From Callipepla californica brunnescens (taxonomy: Eukaryota; Chordata; Aves; Galliformes; Odontophoridae), in assembly GCA_023055505.1 (NCBI GenBank), contig JALIRH010000004.1:32245502-32309501 (forward strand): a stretch of 64,000 nucleotides of DNA, written 5' to 3'. The position numbers and the translations under genes were made by a program. Positions within the stretch are counted from its first letter, which is position 1. Every line of letters starts with the position of its first letter. The notes under the pieces were generated by a model. That model worked only from the letters and a program-made list of their open reading frames with translations. It was not told where the DNA came from and made no database searches. Positions 1 to 11,700 of the stretch are shown in pieces.

Positions 1-629
1 AGTCATTCCTGAGATGCAGTGCTTCTCCTGCATCTTTTGTTCCTATTGCTGACAATTTTTTGTCTTACTATCTGGTGGCTACTCTTATCAGCTGCGGCTT
101 TGTGTGCTCAGGTCACAGACCTACGTGTGGCCATTGAAAAGGCATTCTGTTTTCATTTAAAAATAAGGACAGCGTTTAGCTGACGGAGTACAGAACCTGT
201 CTGAGCCTACGTGTGCTGTCCACTATGTTTAGCTTACTCCCACAACACGAAAACTTGTTGTAGGAGATTATGAAGTCTCACTGGTGCCCCAGAGGAGAAG
301 GCCATCCCGTAGTAGCAGGATTGTGAGCTTGTGTATTTCCTGTGTTTCCTGGCTAGAGCAGCGCTTTGTGTATGTTAGATATTTGAAGCATCCTTTCCCA
401 TACTCTGATTCTTTCTGCTGAAGCACTAACTCTGTAGTAGTAGTGTATTAGATCCGTTCAAGAAGTTTGGAGCCCAAAAAAAGAAAGCTCTATCACCCAT
501 CTCATTAATTCTGACCTCAGCAGGATTTGGTCATTGCAAGAGTTTAGGACTATTCACTTTTCTCTTGGTGGTGCTAGGGATGATACTGCAGGAAAAATTC
601 ACTGAGTTTATTTGTCAGTGACAGATGCT

Positions 630-718
630 TCAGGAGGGAGGTGTCCCTGCCTATAGCAGGGGGTTGGAACTTGATGAACTTCAACGTTCCTTCCAGCCCA
701 AACCATTCTATGATTCTG
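630..718 (+). mobile_element. CR1 LINE 3' tail fragment
   Basis: The sequence reads GGAGGTGTCCCTGCCTAT, then GGGTTGGAACTTGATGAACTT, then CCATTCTATGATTCT. This is the usual ending of avian CR1 elements in sense orientation. Only the last ~90 bases are present, which fits the severe 5' truncation typical of CR1. No coding capacity remains. Confidence 0.88.
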
Positions 719-3700
719 TGTCTTTCCTCTTGCCCACAGTAGGGCTAATCCCCAGAGTGCTTTTCCAAAACTCAGACAAAGAGACTTCCTGCAGATGGAT
801 ATTGTTTTGGGAGCTACTCACCCAGTAGATTTTTTTTTTCCTAGTAATTGTCTTAAACTTTCTTATTTATATATTACCTCAGTGAACTCAGTCCTTACAG
901 TTGCTTCACTGGAACTAATTCCACCTTCCATGCATTGCCCTAATTCATCGCTTCTGAAGAGCTGCTGCACTGAGTGGTGGCTGGTCACATGCTGCAGGCA
1001 CCTTCTTGCTCCTGGCTGCACAATGTCATTAAAACAACTAAACTGATTTCCACATGAACAATCGTTATTGCTTCGGGGGTATTGTGCAATAGTGCCTGGC
1101 AAGGAGAGTTTCCTTAGTATGAAGTGATCCCCTCTCTGAAACCACTCCTATCTGGGTAACTCCTGCACACTTTATTCAAGCTTGTGCTCTTAAGCAGCAT
1201 AGTCTTGCTTGAAAGTATTTTTCCATTTGTAAGTGCCTGTGAAAGGTAACAAAATGGTTAACTGAGCATTCAGAAATCTGACTGATCAGTAGTTTGCTTG
1301 TAGCTTTTAAAACTTAAATGTTTAAAATACCTACTGACTTCTATTAATTGTATCATAGCTCCCTTTCAAGACAATTATTAGCAAAACTTTCTAAGTGTGA
1401 TTCAGAACTGTTTAGTTGCAGTCTATCTCTCCCTTAGTCATTGCCTGGCCAAGCTGAAATACTTGGCTTCTTGAATCATGTCCGAAGTTGGCCCTTTTGT
1501 CCCCCTGATGGCTCATGTAACCCTTCTCTGAACTCCCTTTGGGCTGTGCTGAGTGTTACAGTCTAAACTCTTTCTGGATTTGGTCCCTTTCCTCTTGCTA
1601 CTCTGCAGTTTGTGGCTGTCAGAATATCAGCAAGCACCCAGTTGGTGCCGTTGATGTGAACGTACCTGCTGAAGTCCTGCCCACCAGCCAGCTGCCTGCT
1701 CAGAGACTTGTTTTGTATCCCCTGGCAAACCACTCATCTCACATCTGAATTTTTGCCTGTTGAGTCACTCATTTGTCTGTGCCTTCCAAGGCTGCCTGGG
1801 ACATCGAGCCAAAAGCTGCGAGGCTGATCAATAATATAAGAAAAGGGTGTATCCTAATATCTTAGCTGATCTGCAGAGGCAGAATAAGCAGGAGGACTAT
1901 GAAAGTGTATGGGAGCCAAGATTTTTGCTGGATTCTCTTCCCAGCTTTGCCACAGATTTGCTTTGGAGCCTTGGAGAAGTCCCTTCTCCAATTTGCTTTA
2001 GTCCCTGTTTAATGAAGGGATAGAACTTCATGTAGGAAAATGGTGGGGATTCTCTAAACACAAATCCACAGAAAGATGCCTTACCCTCATAGCGGAATCA
2101 GTATTTTAGCCCATTGTAGGCCTCTACTCTGTGTAGTATGCAGATGATGTCAGATGGGGCTGGGAGTTGGTTAAGGTGGTAGAAAGTGGCTGGGAACTGC
2201 AGTGTGTGTGAAACGCTGCTGTTCTGTGGAGTTCTGTCACCTCTCAGAGCCATGGGAGAGCAAGTCCTTCCACCATCCTGGTGCTTTGGAGCTGTCAGTG
2301 GCAGAGCAGGACTCTTCTTCAGGGACCACAAGGGATGGAGGTGTTAATTTTGATGTTGAAGCCACGTGTTTCACACACGAATTCAGAGTTCAACCTTGCC
2401 ATCACCTTTCCAAGCTGGAAGATACTGATTTTTCCTGTTTCCCTCCAGAATATTATATAAATAAATATATATATAATGATGAAGCTACGAGCTGTTCTGT
2501 GTCTGAGAAGGCTCTCATTCCCTTCTCTTGAAGCCACTCTGCTTTGCAGAAGGGAACTGGAAGCTATCTTGGGCTGCAGTAAAAGATTTTCTAACTTGAG
2601 GCTACAATGGTTTGAGTGGACAGACATCTGTTCTGGGACTAATGAATCCAGTTGGGACCTTATCCTATAATTTTGTTTTGGTAGACCTGCCATAGGTAGT
2701 CCTGAAGTCCTTTGTGGGGGAGAACATCTGATTTTTGACCCCTAACTAGGTGGTTGCTGATATCCGTGCCTGCTAGTCACTCAGCTCCTAGCTGAGTGGT
2801 GACATGCTTTAAGGCAACAACTGCAAAGAGGAAATGAGGATCTGACTTCTCCAGAGGGACTGCCAAGTCCTTCTGTCGTTCTGAATTCCAGTGCTTTTAA
2901 AACGTTTTGAATGGGAAAAACTGGGCAGTTGCTTTTTAGGTTAAGAAGACATTTCAAGAATAAATGTTTTCAATAAATACTTGTTGGAGGAACAGCTATC
3001 AAAGTTTTGAGTAGCTGAAATATGAAGCCAATTGCAGAGCTCTGTTGCTGAGTGACCCAGTTTGGTGAGGTTATATATTTGCAACCTGAAATACAGTGCG
3101 GATGACTCAGGGACCCCCTGATGAGAAGCAACCTGTGCCAGCTGTGCAGTGCTGAGCTGTTGCACAGCGTGGTTACCACAAGTAACTAAAGCTAGACTGT
3201 TTACAGAGTGGAGCTGACTCACATGGATCCTGCTTGCAGGTGTGTCTGCACCTGTGGTATAGACATGGCCTTGGGCTTTGTGTGATCAGGGCCTTTAATC
3301 AGAGCAGTGTTTTCCTAACCCAGTTCTTATCAGAACACAGTGGTTGGCACTCAACTCCAAACTCATTCTGTTGTTTGATCTGGTCTCAGTCAGCCTCGCA
3401 GGCACTCCCCAAGTGGTCTTCCCCACGTTTCTTGCCCATCACTTAGAAATGTGGAACTGAGGGTCCAAACACTGGATGCAGTCATCCATGTGCTTACTGG
3501 GGGACTTTAGTTATGCAAAAACAATGACGCTGTTTTAGGCACTGTCCAGCCACTCTAGTACAGAGAGTTAGTGACTGAAAAAGACACATATAATTGTAAT
3601 GAGGCTTCCTAAAGCCCTTTCTGGATCAGTGACTTGCATGACAGTAAGATGTAGAGAATTTTGGTGAGTGACTGGGACAAAAAAAGTTCACATCCCTAAG

Positions 3701-6700
3701 ACTGCATTGCTTTTTTCTCCAGCATCCTGCTCTTACCTGTGATCTTCTGATTGTAGAAGAGCTCTCACCAGAGGAAAGCTCGTTTTTTGTGCGTGGTTTG
3801 TTGCCAGGGTTTTGCCTTCTTAGGCATTTAGCTGGGAGTGGGATGGCCTGGCACTAGATAGCTGACTGGCGTTTCTGAGAACCTGGGAGAGTTCTCGAAG
3901 GCAGAATTTCCTGTAGCTCGTGTACATTTTTAATACCCTCCCATTTGTGTGTTTGTCCTGGACTGGGCTGAGTATGTCCTTGCATGTCCTTGTCTCTGTC
4001 ATCTGTTTGGATTCTTGCGTTATGCTTATAAACACACTCCACCATCATCCGAAGCAGCACTGGCTTTTTTACCTGCTTCCTTCTCACAGTCTTCCTTCTC
4101 ACAATGATTGCATCTTTTTCTCCAGTGGCCTTTTGGTTACTTGTAGAGTTGCAGGACTCCCAGCCCGTTCCCGGGGACTGCTCAGCTGGAAGTTGGCCAG
4201 ATTCTCCAGGAGGAATCTCAAAAATGCAGCTGAACTTCTGTTCCCTAATTAGGCCAACTTCCCCAGTGTGAGCCCCAGCACTGTGTGGCCTGGAGCTCCC
4301 CAAGGCCTTGTGCTGCCTCTCTCCCATGTACCCCAAGTGCCTGGCTGGCAGGGTAGCTATTTTCAATTTCCTGAGGTTGTCTTGAACCTTTTGATGACAT
4401 CTGTGCAAATAGCATTTCTAATCAGCCATGTTTCCCAGCCTTTCTAGTAGTGTCCTTCCTGCCAGGCCACCTTGATGTGGGTTATGGGCAAAACGTGAAA
4501 ATCCCATGGAACACAATTTTACTATCAGCTTTTTCTTTTCTTTCCGCTCATTATTTCATGCTTCAAGTGCTCCCAGGCCCATCTGAAGGCAGCAGAAGAG
4601 CTGTAGGAGGGGTGTAGATGCATTTGAATATGTCTGTCAGGGTACAGCACAAGGTTAAAGTGAGCGGGTTGAGAGATGTTTGCATCTTGGAGGGCTGGAA
4701 GGGGCACAGCCTCGTAACCGTGGCTTGTTTCTACCTGGTAATAATTTGCTCATAGAATCGGGTTGTTGTGCAATGTTTTCATGCAGAGGAGAGCAATAAC
4801 TCTTGAGACAAGTTAAGGTGTCAAACGCTGCAGTGTGACAGCTTCCCTAGCAGATGCACATGCTACTTAGCCAGAGCTGACTGTTGTTTTAGGGAAGAGG
4901 TTCTTGTCAGCTGTTTAACAGGATGAGCTGTTCCTTTGCCTGCTGTGATAGATGTCAAAATATTTGAAGCCCCCCAAGAAATGTTTCCACCTCAATAGCC
5001 TTTTCTTTTATAAAGGAATGTCAGTGACTACGAAGAACGACAGATTGTGGTAGAAATGAGAATCTAGTGTTTTCTGTTAGGCGTTTAAGATGTGTGGAAG
5101 TCCTTGGAGGAGATGCATTACTTCTACAGACTGTGAACACGATAAAGAAGGCTTGGAGAGATGGGCCCTTTTTGCAAAAATACGAGGCTTGCATAGAATT
5201 GGGAACAGAGCCCTTTTTGATATCGTATGTGCTCTGAGATGTGAGTAGATTGTGAATGTTATGTGGCTGCTTAGAAGCAGCAGGGTTGTTTGACTTACAG
5301 CTCCTTAACGGGCAGCAGTCAGAACTAATTAGTGAGGGCTGTTTGTGAAGATCAGCTTTCCCTCAGTCAGGGAGCCTCTGGCAACTTGCTGGAGGAAAGG
5401 AAACTCAGCTCTGGCCATAATTCTTTCTTTTTGCTCCGTGGCCACTATTAGATGAAAAGAAGGTGCTTACATACCGTATAAAAGTATCACCATGTTTGCA
5501 TATGGAGAACACAGATCTCACACATTCTAAGGTGTACTGCATGAGAGAAAGATCGTGTGCCCTCTGTTGCGTACTGTCAATGTCATTTGAGTCCCTGCTT
5601 CCCTGCACGGAGTGCTTGCTGTTTCAGAGGAGTTATCGTGTTGATGAAGATAAATTAATCCACATTTCCAGACCCTCCTGAGAATCTGAAAGACCCAGCA
5701 TGCCCATAATCTGCCTGTGTCATGGTGGTTCCCAGCAGAAACATCACTGGGTCTTCCAGTTCATTGCTTCCATGAGGGAAGCAACATCTAGCCAACACCT
5801 TCCAAACTGCAGACATGAGCTGACAAGTAGCCTGGAAATTTCTGCCTTAATGGGGAAGCCAGATTAGAATCCCACATCTATCTGATAAGAAAGAGCCTGA
5901 AGAAGGAGGTAGAATTTCTTCTTTAATGAAAGAAGGATGGGATTCAGGTACACTGAGCAAGGCCAGTAATTTTCCAAAGGGGAGATAAAATCCTGATGAT
6001 GGTGGTAGTATGAAAGCATTGGTAAGGGTGCCTGGGAAATCCTGCCTTTGGGAAAATGGCACCAAACTGAATTTCTGAGAAAAAAATTAAGTAGGTGATA
6101 CAGAACGTGGCAGTGTGCCTGAAAAAAAGAGAGAGTCTGCAGAAACAAAGGTAGGGGAAATCTGGAGATAAGAATTGACAACTCAAGCAGAAAAGCAAGC
6201 CACAGAGAACAAGTGGTTTGTTAGTGGTGTGAAACCAACTGAGCAGTAGGAGTTGAGAGAGAGCACTTTTGTCAGGAGCTGGTGGGTTCTCAGTGTTTTG
6301 AACACTAAATGACTTTGGGTGCATGGTTTTGTACGATAAAACTCTTGCTTTTGATATAGCAGGTATTACCGACAGGTTCTGATCATTTAAAGCCCCCAGT
6401 TGTTTTCATCAGGATGACATGTTCAGGAGCACATTTACTCCATGACAGAAGAACAGCATCTTTCATTTCAGCTCAGCTTCCTCTGGCATTGACATTCTTC
6501 TCACTTTCTATGTCAAGCTTGCTCGCAGTTGCAACTTCTCTAACTGTGACCACATTACGGCAATGCACAACATTACATTCTCAATTGTAAATTACATTTC
6601 AGAAGTGGGAAAGGTAAGTTTATTTACTTGACAGAAGTGCTTGTGGCATGTGACCTTATTATGGCACTTTCCAGGCACCTAACAAAGAAAAACTATTTAT

Positions 6701-7460
6701 TCTCAGCTGACAGGTAACATTGCCTTTCCTGTTGCTAGTGCTCCTGTGGGCAGTTCAAAAAGAATTACCTGATTTATTGCAAGAGGAATAAAAGGGCTGT
6801 AGGTATACGTGAAGTGTTTGTCAGCGTCTGCAAGACGTTCAGGGCTGCCTGATGTGTATGAACAATGGGAATACTTTGTAAAACTGGGAAGACATTGGAA
6901 CCACCCCCCTAAGCACAGTGGAGTCACATCCTGTGCAAGGACTGGGGCAGCCATTCTCACCACACTTCCATCTGAAGTGCCCAACTTAGCTCATCTTGGA
7001 GCTGAAGAAGAGTTTTGGTGCCGCAGGAATTAAATTGCCAGTGCGCTGGCATGCTGTAGAAATGCTGTGTTTTCCCTCAGCCTTATGCCTTAAGTTCTTT
7101 GGTGATGTTTGTGTTCAGGGAGCAGGGCCTGCTGGCTACCAGGGCAGTGGTTCAGGGGAAGGAGGGAGAAGGGATGTTTGCGTGGGAAGGATCAGTGTGG
7201 GAGGGAGTGTGTTTTTGAGGTAGGGATGTGTGTAATGGGAATAAGGATGTTTATGTGGGCACACACGCCCATATGTGGTGTGTTTTTCCCCCTTTTCCGG
7301 GGCTTTGGGTGTGTCCAGATCAACTGAATTCAAAATGCTCCTTTTTTGGCACTGTAGCCTCTTCTCTGGTTTGGCATCTTAAGAATCTGGGGAAATCATT
7401 TCAAGATCAGAAAACTCCATTCACTTGGGCCCCCAAAGGCTTCACATTCTGTGACATGGT

Positions 7461-7508
7461 CATTCCAGTCGACTGAGCTCTGTCCCCTGCGGATGAGCCC
7501 ATATAAGG
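7461..7508. promoter_or_regulatory. Possible SRF/TEAD element (MCAT plus perfect CArG box) in IFT43 intron
   Basis: Positions 7499-7508 read CCATATAAGG, a perfect match to the SRF CArG consensus CC(A/T)6GG. About 30 bases upstream, 7461-7467 read CATTCCA, which matches the TEAD (MCAT) core. The two motifs together are common in muscle and cytoskeletal enhancers. Either can arise by chance in 64 kb, so function is only inferred. Confidence 0.25.
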
Positions 7509-8731
7509 AGGCTGTTTCCTGCGTTTCACGCTCCCTGCCTGTCCCTCTGCCCTGCTGTGCTCCCTTTGCTGAAGAAAGTTGGTATTTTGGGACTGCAGCT
7601 CCTGCCTCATTCCTGCTCCCTGTTTATTTTTGGAGAATGACTATTTTTGCTCCTATTGGGGAGCTATGCGGGGTCGTGCCCCCTCCCTGCAGCAGGCAGT
7701 GGCTGCCCCTGGCAGGCTCTCTTCATTTCCCACACTCACAAACAATGCTTCTGTTTCAAGAAATAAACATGGGAGACCCCTGCCATTGGGGGTTAGTTCA
7801 GCCCCTGCCTCATCTGTGATGAGAGACAGTTTGGCTTTGGCTCAGGTTCGACCCCACCTCACAAGGAAGCTTCCCTTGTCAGGTCTGAGATCCTCCTGAT
7901 TCTGTGATAATCGGGAGCTATAGATGCTGTATGTAAGTAGTCATCTACTGGGTTCACCTTGCTCCTAGTGCTTTCACCACTGGATGTTGTGCAGAACACC
8001 AAAGCCACTGCTGCATGAGTGCTTCAGGCAGGGGGCTGGGCCCCAGACTGCAAGAAAACTCCGCATGGTGGGCTTGGTACTTGGAAATTCCTGTTGTGAG
8101 CCCCAAGCTGAATTCTTGTTTTCTATTGCCATGCAGCCAAGTGCCACACAAGACAAAATAGCAGCGAGTGTCTATAAGCTTTGAGTGAATTTTCCCTTTA
8201 GCATCCCAGAGGTGGTGATGGCAGGATTCATCTTGCCTAACTTTACAGGTCTTTGGTGTGGCTGTCATCTGACTTCCTATTCTAGTCAGTGAAAGTAAAG
8301 CAGATCCCTCTGGGGAACAAATCCTCATCTAAAATAGTATACCTAAAATGTGTGCTGACTGACTCGTATCCTAGCAAATGTGTAAAATGTGATGCTCCCA
8401 ACTGAACTGTGAGCAGCTGTAGTGAAGGTGTTCCCCATGAAGCACGCTCTGGAGAGCAGCTGGACCTCTGCAGGTCACCTGTGCTTTGTCTCTTGAGCAA
8501 ATCAAAAGCAGGCAAACCTGCAGCTTGTCAAGGTAGTGACTAAAGTAATGCATCTCCTGCTTACATAGACACATACAAAATTGTCTTAAATATCTCTTAT
8601 TTTATGAATAAGCAGCATTTTAAGCATCATCTCTCCACTTGTTTGGTAAATTGTTACCTCAGTATGTGTGGAGCTGGGCTGAGTTGGCTTGACAGGAACT
8701 GGCTGTAAAGTTTTTCTTTTCTTTATTGAAG

Positions 8732-8799
8732 GAACCACCACCGAAACCCCCACGCCGGCACGGAGGTTGGGCAGTCGATCCTGTACTGGCACCCACCAA
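8732..8799 (+). CDS. IFT43: IFT43 coding exon (first visible)
   Basis: The acceptor is TTTCTTTTCTTTATTGAAG and the donor is CCAA|GTGAGT. The 68 bases encode a proline- and arginine-rich stretch, then GGWAVDP. This corresponds to the RCRQGGWAGDS region of human IFT43. The exon appears to start in phase 0 and ends after two bases of a lysine codon, completed by the next exon. Confidence 0.9.
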
Positions 8800-11700
8800 G
8801 TGAGTACTCACCTCTTTCTTTATTAAGGGAGGCTTTGGCGTGGGTTAACTCAACGTCACTGTTTGGACTTTGCTATTGCAGGCACTGGAAAAGTTCTTTC
8901 TGTACCTTGCAGCTGGTGTCTCCAATATTCTTGTAACTCCTTGAAACCATGTGAAGTATTGTTCTTGCTTGGTTCCACTAGCAAATGCTCTGTGTAGATT
9001 GACCTGTCTGGGCTCTGAAGTGTGTACACATTGCTGCCTGCAGGAGGCAGTGTATTCCTCACCTGGTGTAGTCCAGGTGGGATTCCTGGATGAAGTCAAG
9101 ACCATAATAAGGATGTTAGATACAGAAGCTGGGGGGTGGGATTTGATTGCCTGCATCCTTTCCAAGAGGGTGACACATGACAGTGACCCACTGACAAGTA
9201 TGCAATGAACTGATCGGGATTTAATGATAATCCTTGATGGTAAAGGTGAAATTTGTTAACGTTTATGTGTGTATGGGCTTGTGGTATAATGGAGATGATC
9301 AGAAAGAAGAGGTGGAAGAATGAATTATTCGAACTGTAGAATGTATGTTGAAAATTCTGATTCTTATGAAGGACACCTTAACGAAAGGAAAATACCTGGA
9401 TATGTAATAGGATGGTTATCAGAACTAAGGGACAGTTCAGACCAAGAGGAGATTGCAATCTGTTCGTTGTTTATCAAGCTGTAAAATTACCTTGGAGTTA
9501 CAGTTGTTATTCACAGAAGTGAAGGGCTCTGCCATAGAGTGATGTGAGATTGCTTGTATATGTTAAGGGCTATAGTAAGAGTGCATGTGTCTGGACGTGT
9601 GCTTTGGAGACACTCTCATTATGTATTTTCCATCCTGGAACCTTGAGAATGGGACAGCACATCCAGAGACATGTTACACAGTCAGTATTTCCTGGGAGCT
9701 GGGAAAGGTGGTCTAGAAAACAGTACTTTTCTGGGAAAATTAAGGCTCTTTGTTTGTCTCTGAAGAATAAATCAGCTCTTTGTAGAATCAAGCTGAAGCT
9801 TATGGAAATGTGATAGCAGAGAACAAGGGTGAACTGCATTGCTTAGGAAAAATAAATCATGTAATTGGTGGCTAAGTGAGGGACTGGATAGGAGCTAATT
9901 CAGTTATTCAGAGCTGAGCCTAATGTGCCCTGAAGGACAGTGCTCAGGTTCTTAATGTAATGGCACGGTGCTATATGCTGCTGTAGGATGTTTTCCATGG
10001 TTTAACTTGAGCCTTACCTGATAGATTTGGAAGAGTAGTTATCAGCAGTGCTTCTCCAGCATCCCAGTTGCATGGATAATGGATATACCACGTTCTTGGA
10101 GTAAGTGCTTCTGTTAGGTTGGAAGCAGAACAGGAGCTAGGGGGCTGCAGACCTTTCTAACCATAAGACCCTGCCCAGTGGGATGTAAGATGAAGATGTG
10201 CCCCTTGCTCATTCATGCATACAATATTGTGTCATACTTGACAGAATTCTCTTTCTTTGTATTAAGAGCTTTTATGGAATAAATTTTATGAAGAGAAGGT
10301 TTGCTCTGACATTCTTTAGTTGTAGGAGGGATGAGGCTTTTGTTCAACTCTTCCCCTGTCATTCCTTTCCTTCAGCTGCAGATTCTCAATCTCTTTTCCT
10401 TTCCCTCAGAGAAGCCTGAGATGCTGGCCTGTAAGGCTGTCCTTGTGACATATCCCAGAGTTGAACCTTCATGTGAAAAGTCTGAGTCATCGGCTGATGT
10501 CATACCAGTGTTGCTGTAGCTTTCTTGTTTCTGTTTTCTCAGGCTTTATCTCCCCACAGCTTTTCTACCAATTTAACTCAGTTTGGAAGACCATCAAGTT
10601 GTTGCTCCAATTTCACCGGGGTAGACATAGATACTCTAGAGTAATGTGCTTCTTTTAACATATCTGATGCAGCTATAAGGACTCTTATGACAGTGTAACA
10701 GCCTACACTTGCAAGTATGCTGCTTTAAGTAATTTTATTTAAGCAATTTTACATTCTGTGATATTTCGCTTATAAAGTGAGGGTGAGCAGAGTGGCTGCA
10801 GTTAGATTCTCTGTGTTGCACAAATATATTCTGGGTCAGACAGGATACTGCAGCCACTTGGGAAAGTCTTGTCTCTGTCTGTGTATCGTTCTCTTCCTTA
10901 CCCGAGGTATAAGCTTTTAGCTCTGTTTCTGACAGACTCAGCCAGTTACAACTGTATTCTCACTGCTTTCTCTGCAGGGATACTTTAACTCTTTTTTTGC
11001 TGTATTTCTAGTTACAAGTTTTATCAGTTTGAAGTGATTGATTGAAATTGTTCTCCATGTTTACATTGGGTACATGTTAGAGTAGAATTTCATTTGCAGT
11101 GTGTTTTTTCTGTTTTTCTACCTTTGCTGTGCCCTCATCAGCCCTTACGCATCCAGCTCTTGTCATACAAAGATGAACCTCCAAATATTTTCAGCATCTT
11201 GCTGATTCTTTCCATTAGACTTGTGCTTTCTCAGACTATTGCAAGATAGGAAGAGGAGGAGATCCCATAAATTTTTCCGATCTATAATTAATTTTAAAAT
11301 TAATTTGCACAGATAGTGTGCAAGGAAGATGTCATTTTGTCACAAGTTCCCATGGCGTTTACAAGTGTCAGATATTAAAGTCCCAAGAATCATCAAAATG
11401 CTGTCCTTTTCTCTTGTTCTTAAAAAAATTATATATAAAAAAAATGTTTTCTATAAGTCAAGCTTGGAGCGATTACTTTGGACTCCCAACACCTCTGTAA
11501 AACAGTTAGCATTACTAGGAGTCCCGTTCTGCTGATCTGGGTTATAGTGAGGACTATAGATAAGCATCTGAGCAAACCCTCAGATTTGCCCTCTGACATC
11601 AGCAAAAAAACGGTGCAATGACACAAAAAATATTTTGTTGCTTACGGGGCTCTCTGCAACTGAATGTACTGTACATTGTTTGGAGAGAAAAGAGCAGTTC

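Larger units (their letters stand above)
1..8731 (+). other. IFT43: IFT43 intron (left part) upstream of first visible coding exon
   Basis: This stretch precedes the first exon I can recognise. Because that exon encodes the middle of the N-terminal half, the start codon must lie upstream and this is inferred to be intron. It contains one CR1 tail (630-718), an AT-rich patch near 2449-2476 and a CArG/MCAT motif pair near 7461-7508. Open frames up to 184 codons occur (for example 3854-4408 on the minus strand), but none shows a recognisable domain or CpG-rich start. A short, poorly conserved N-terminal exon could have been missed. Confidence 0.7.

Noticed and set aside
3854..4408. 184-codon minus frame in the left IFT43 intron
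   Set aside because: No recognisable domain, no promoter or CpG signal, composition of a chance frame.
7781..7865. tRNA-like GGTTCGACCCC motif
   Set aside because: The surrounding bases do not fold into a cloverleaf and no A-box lies at the right distance.
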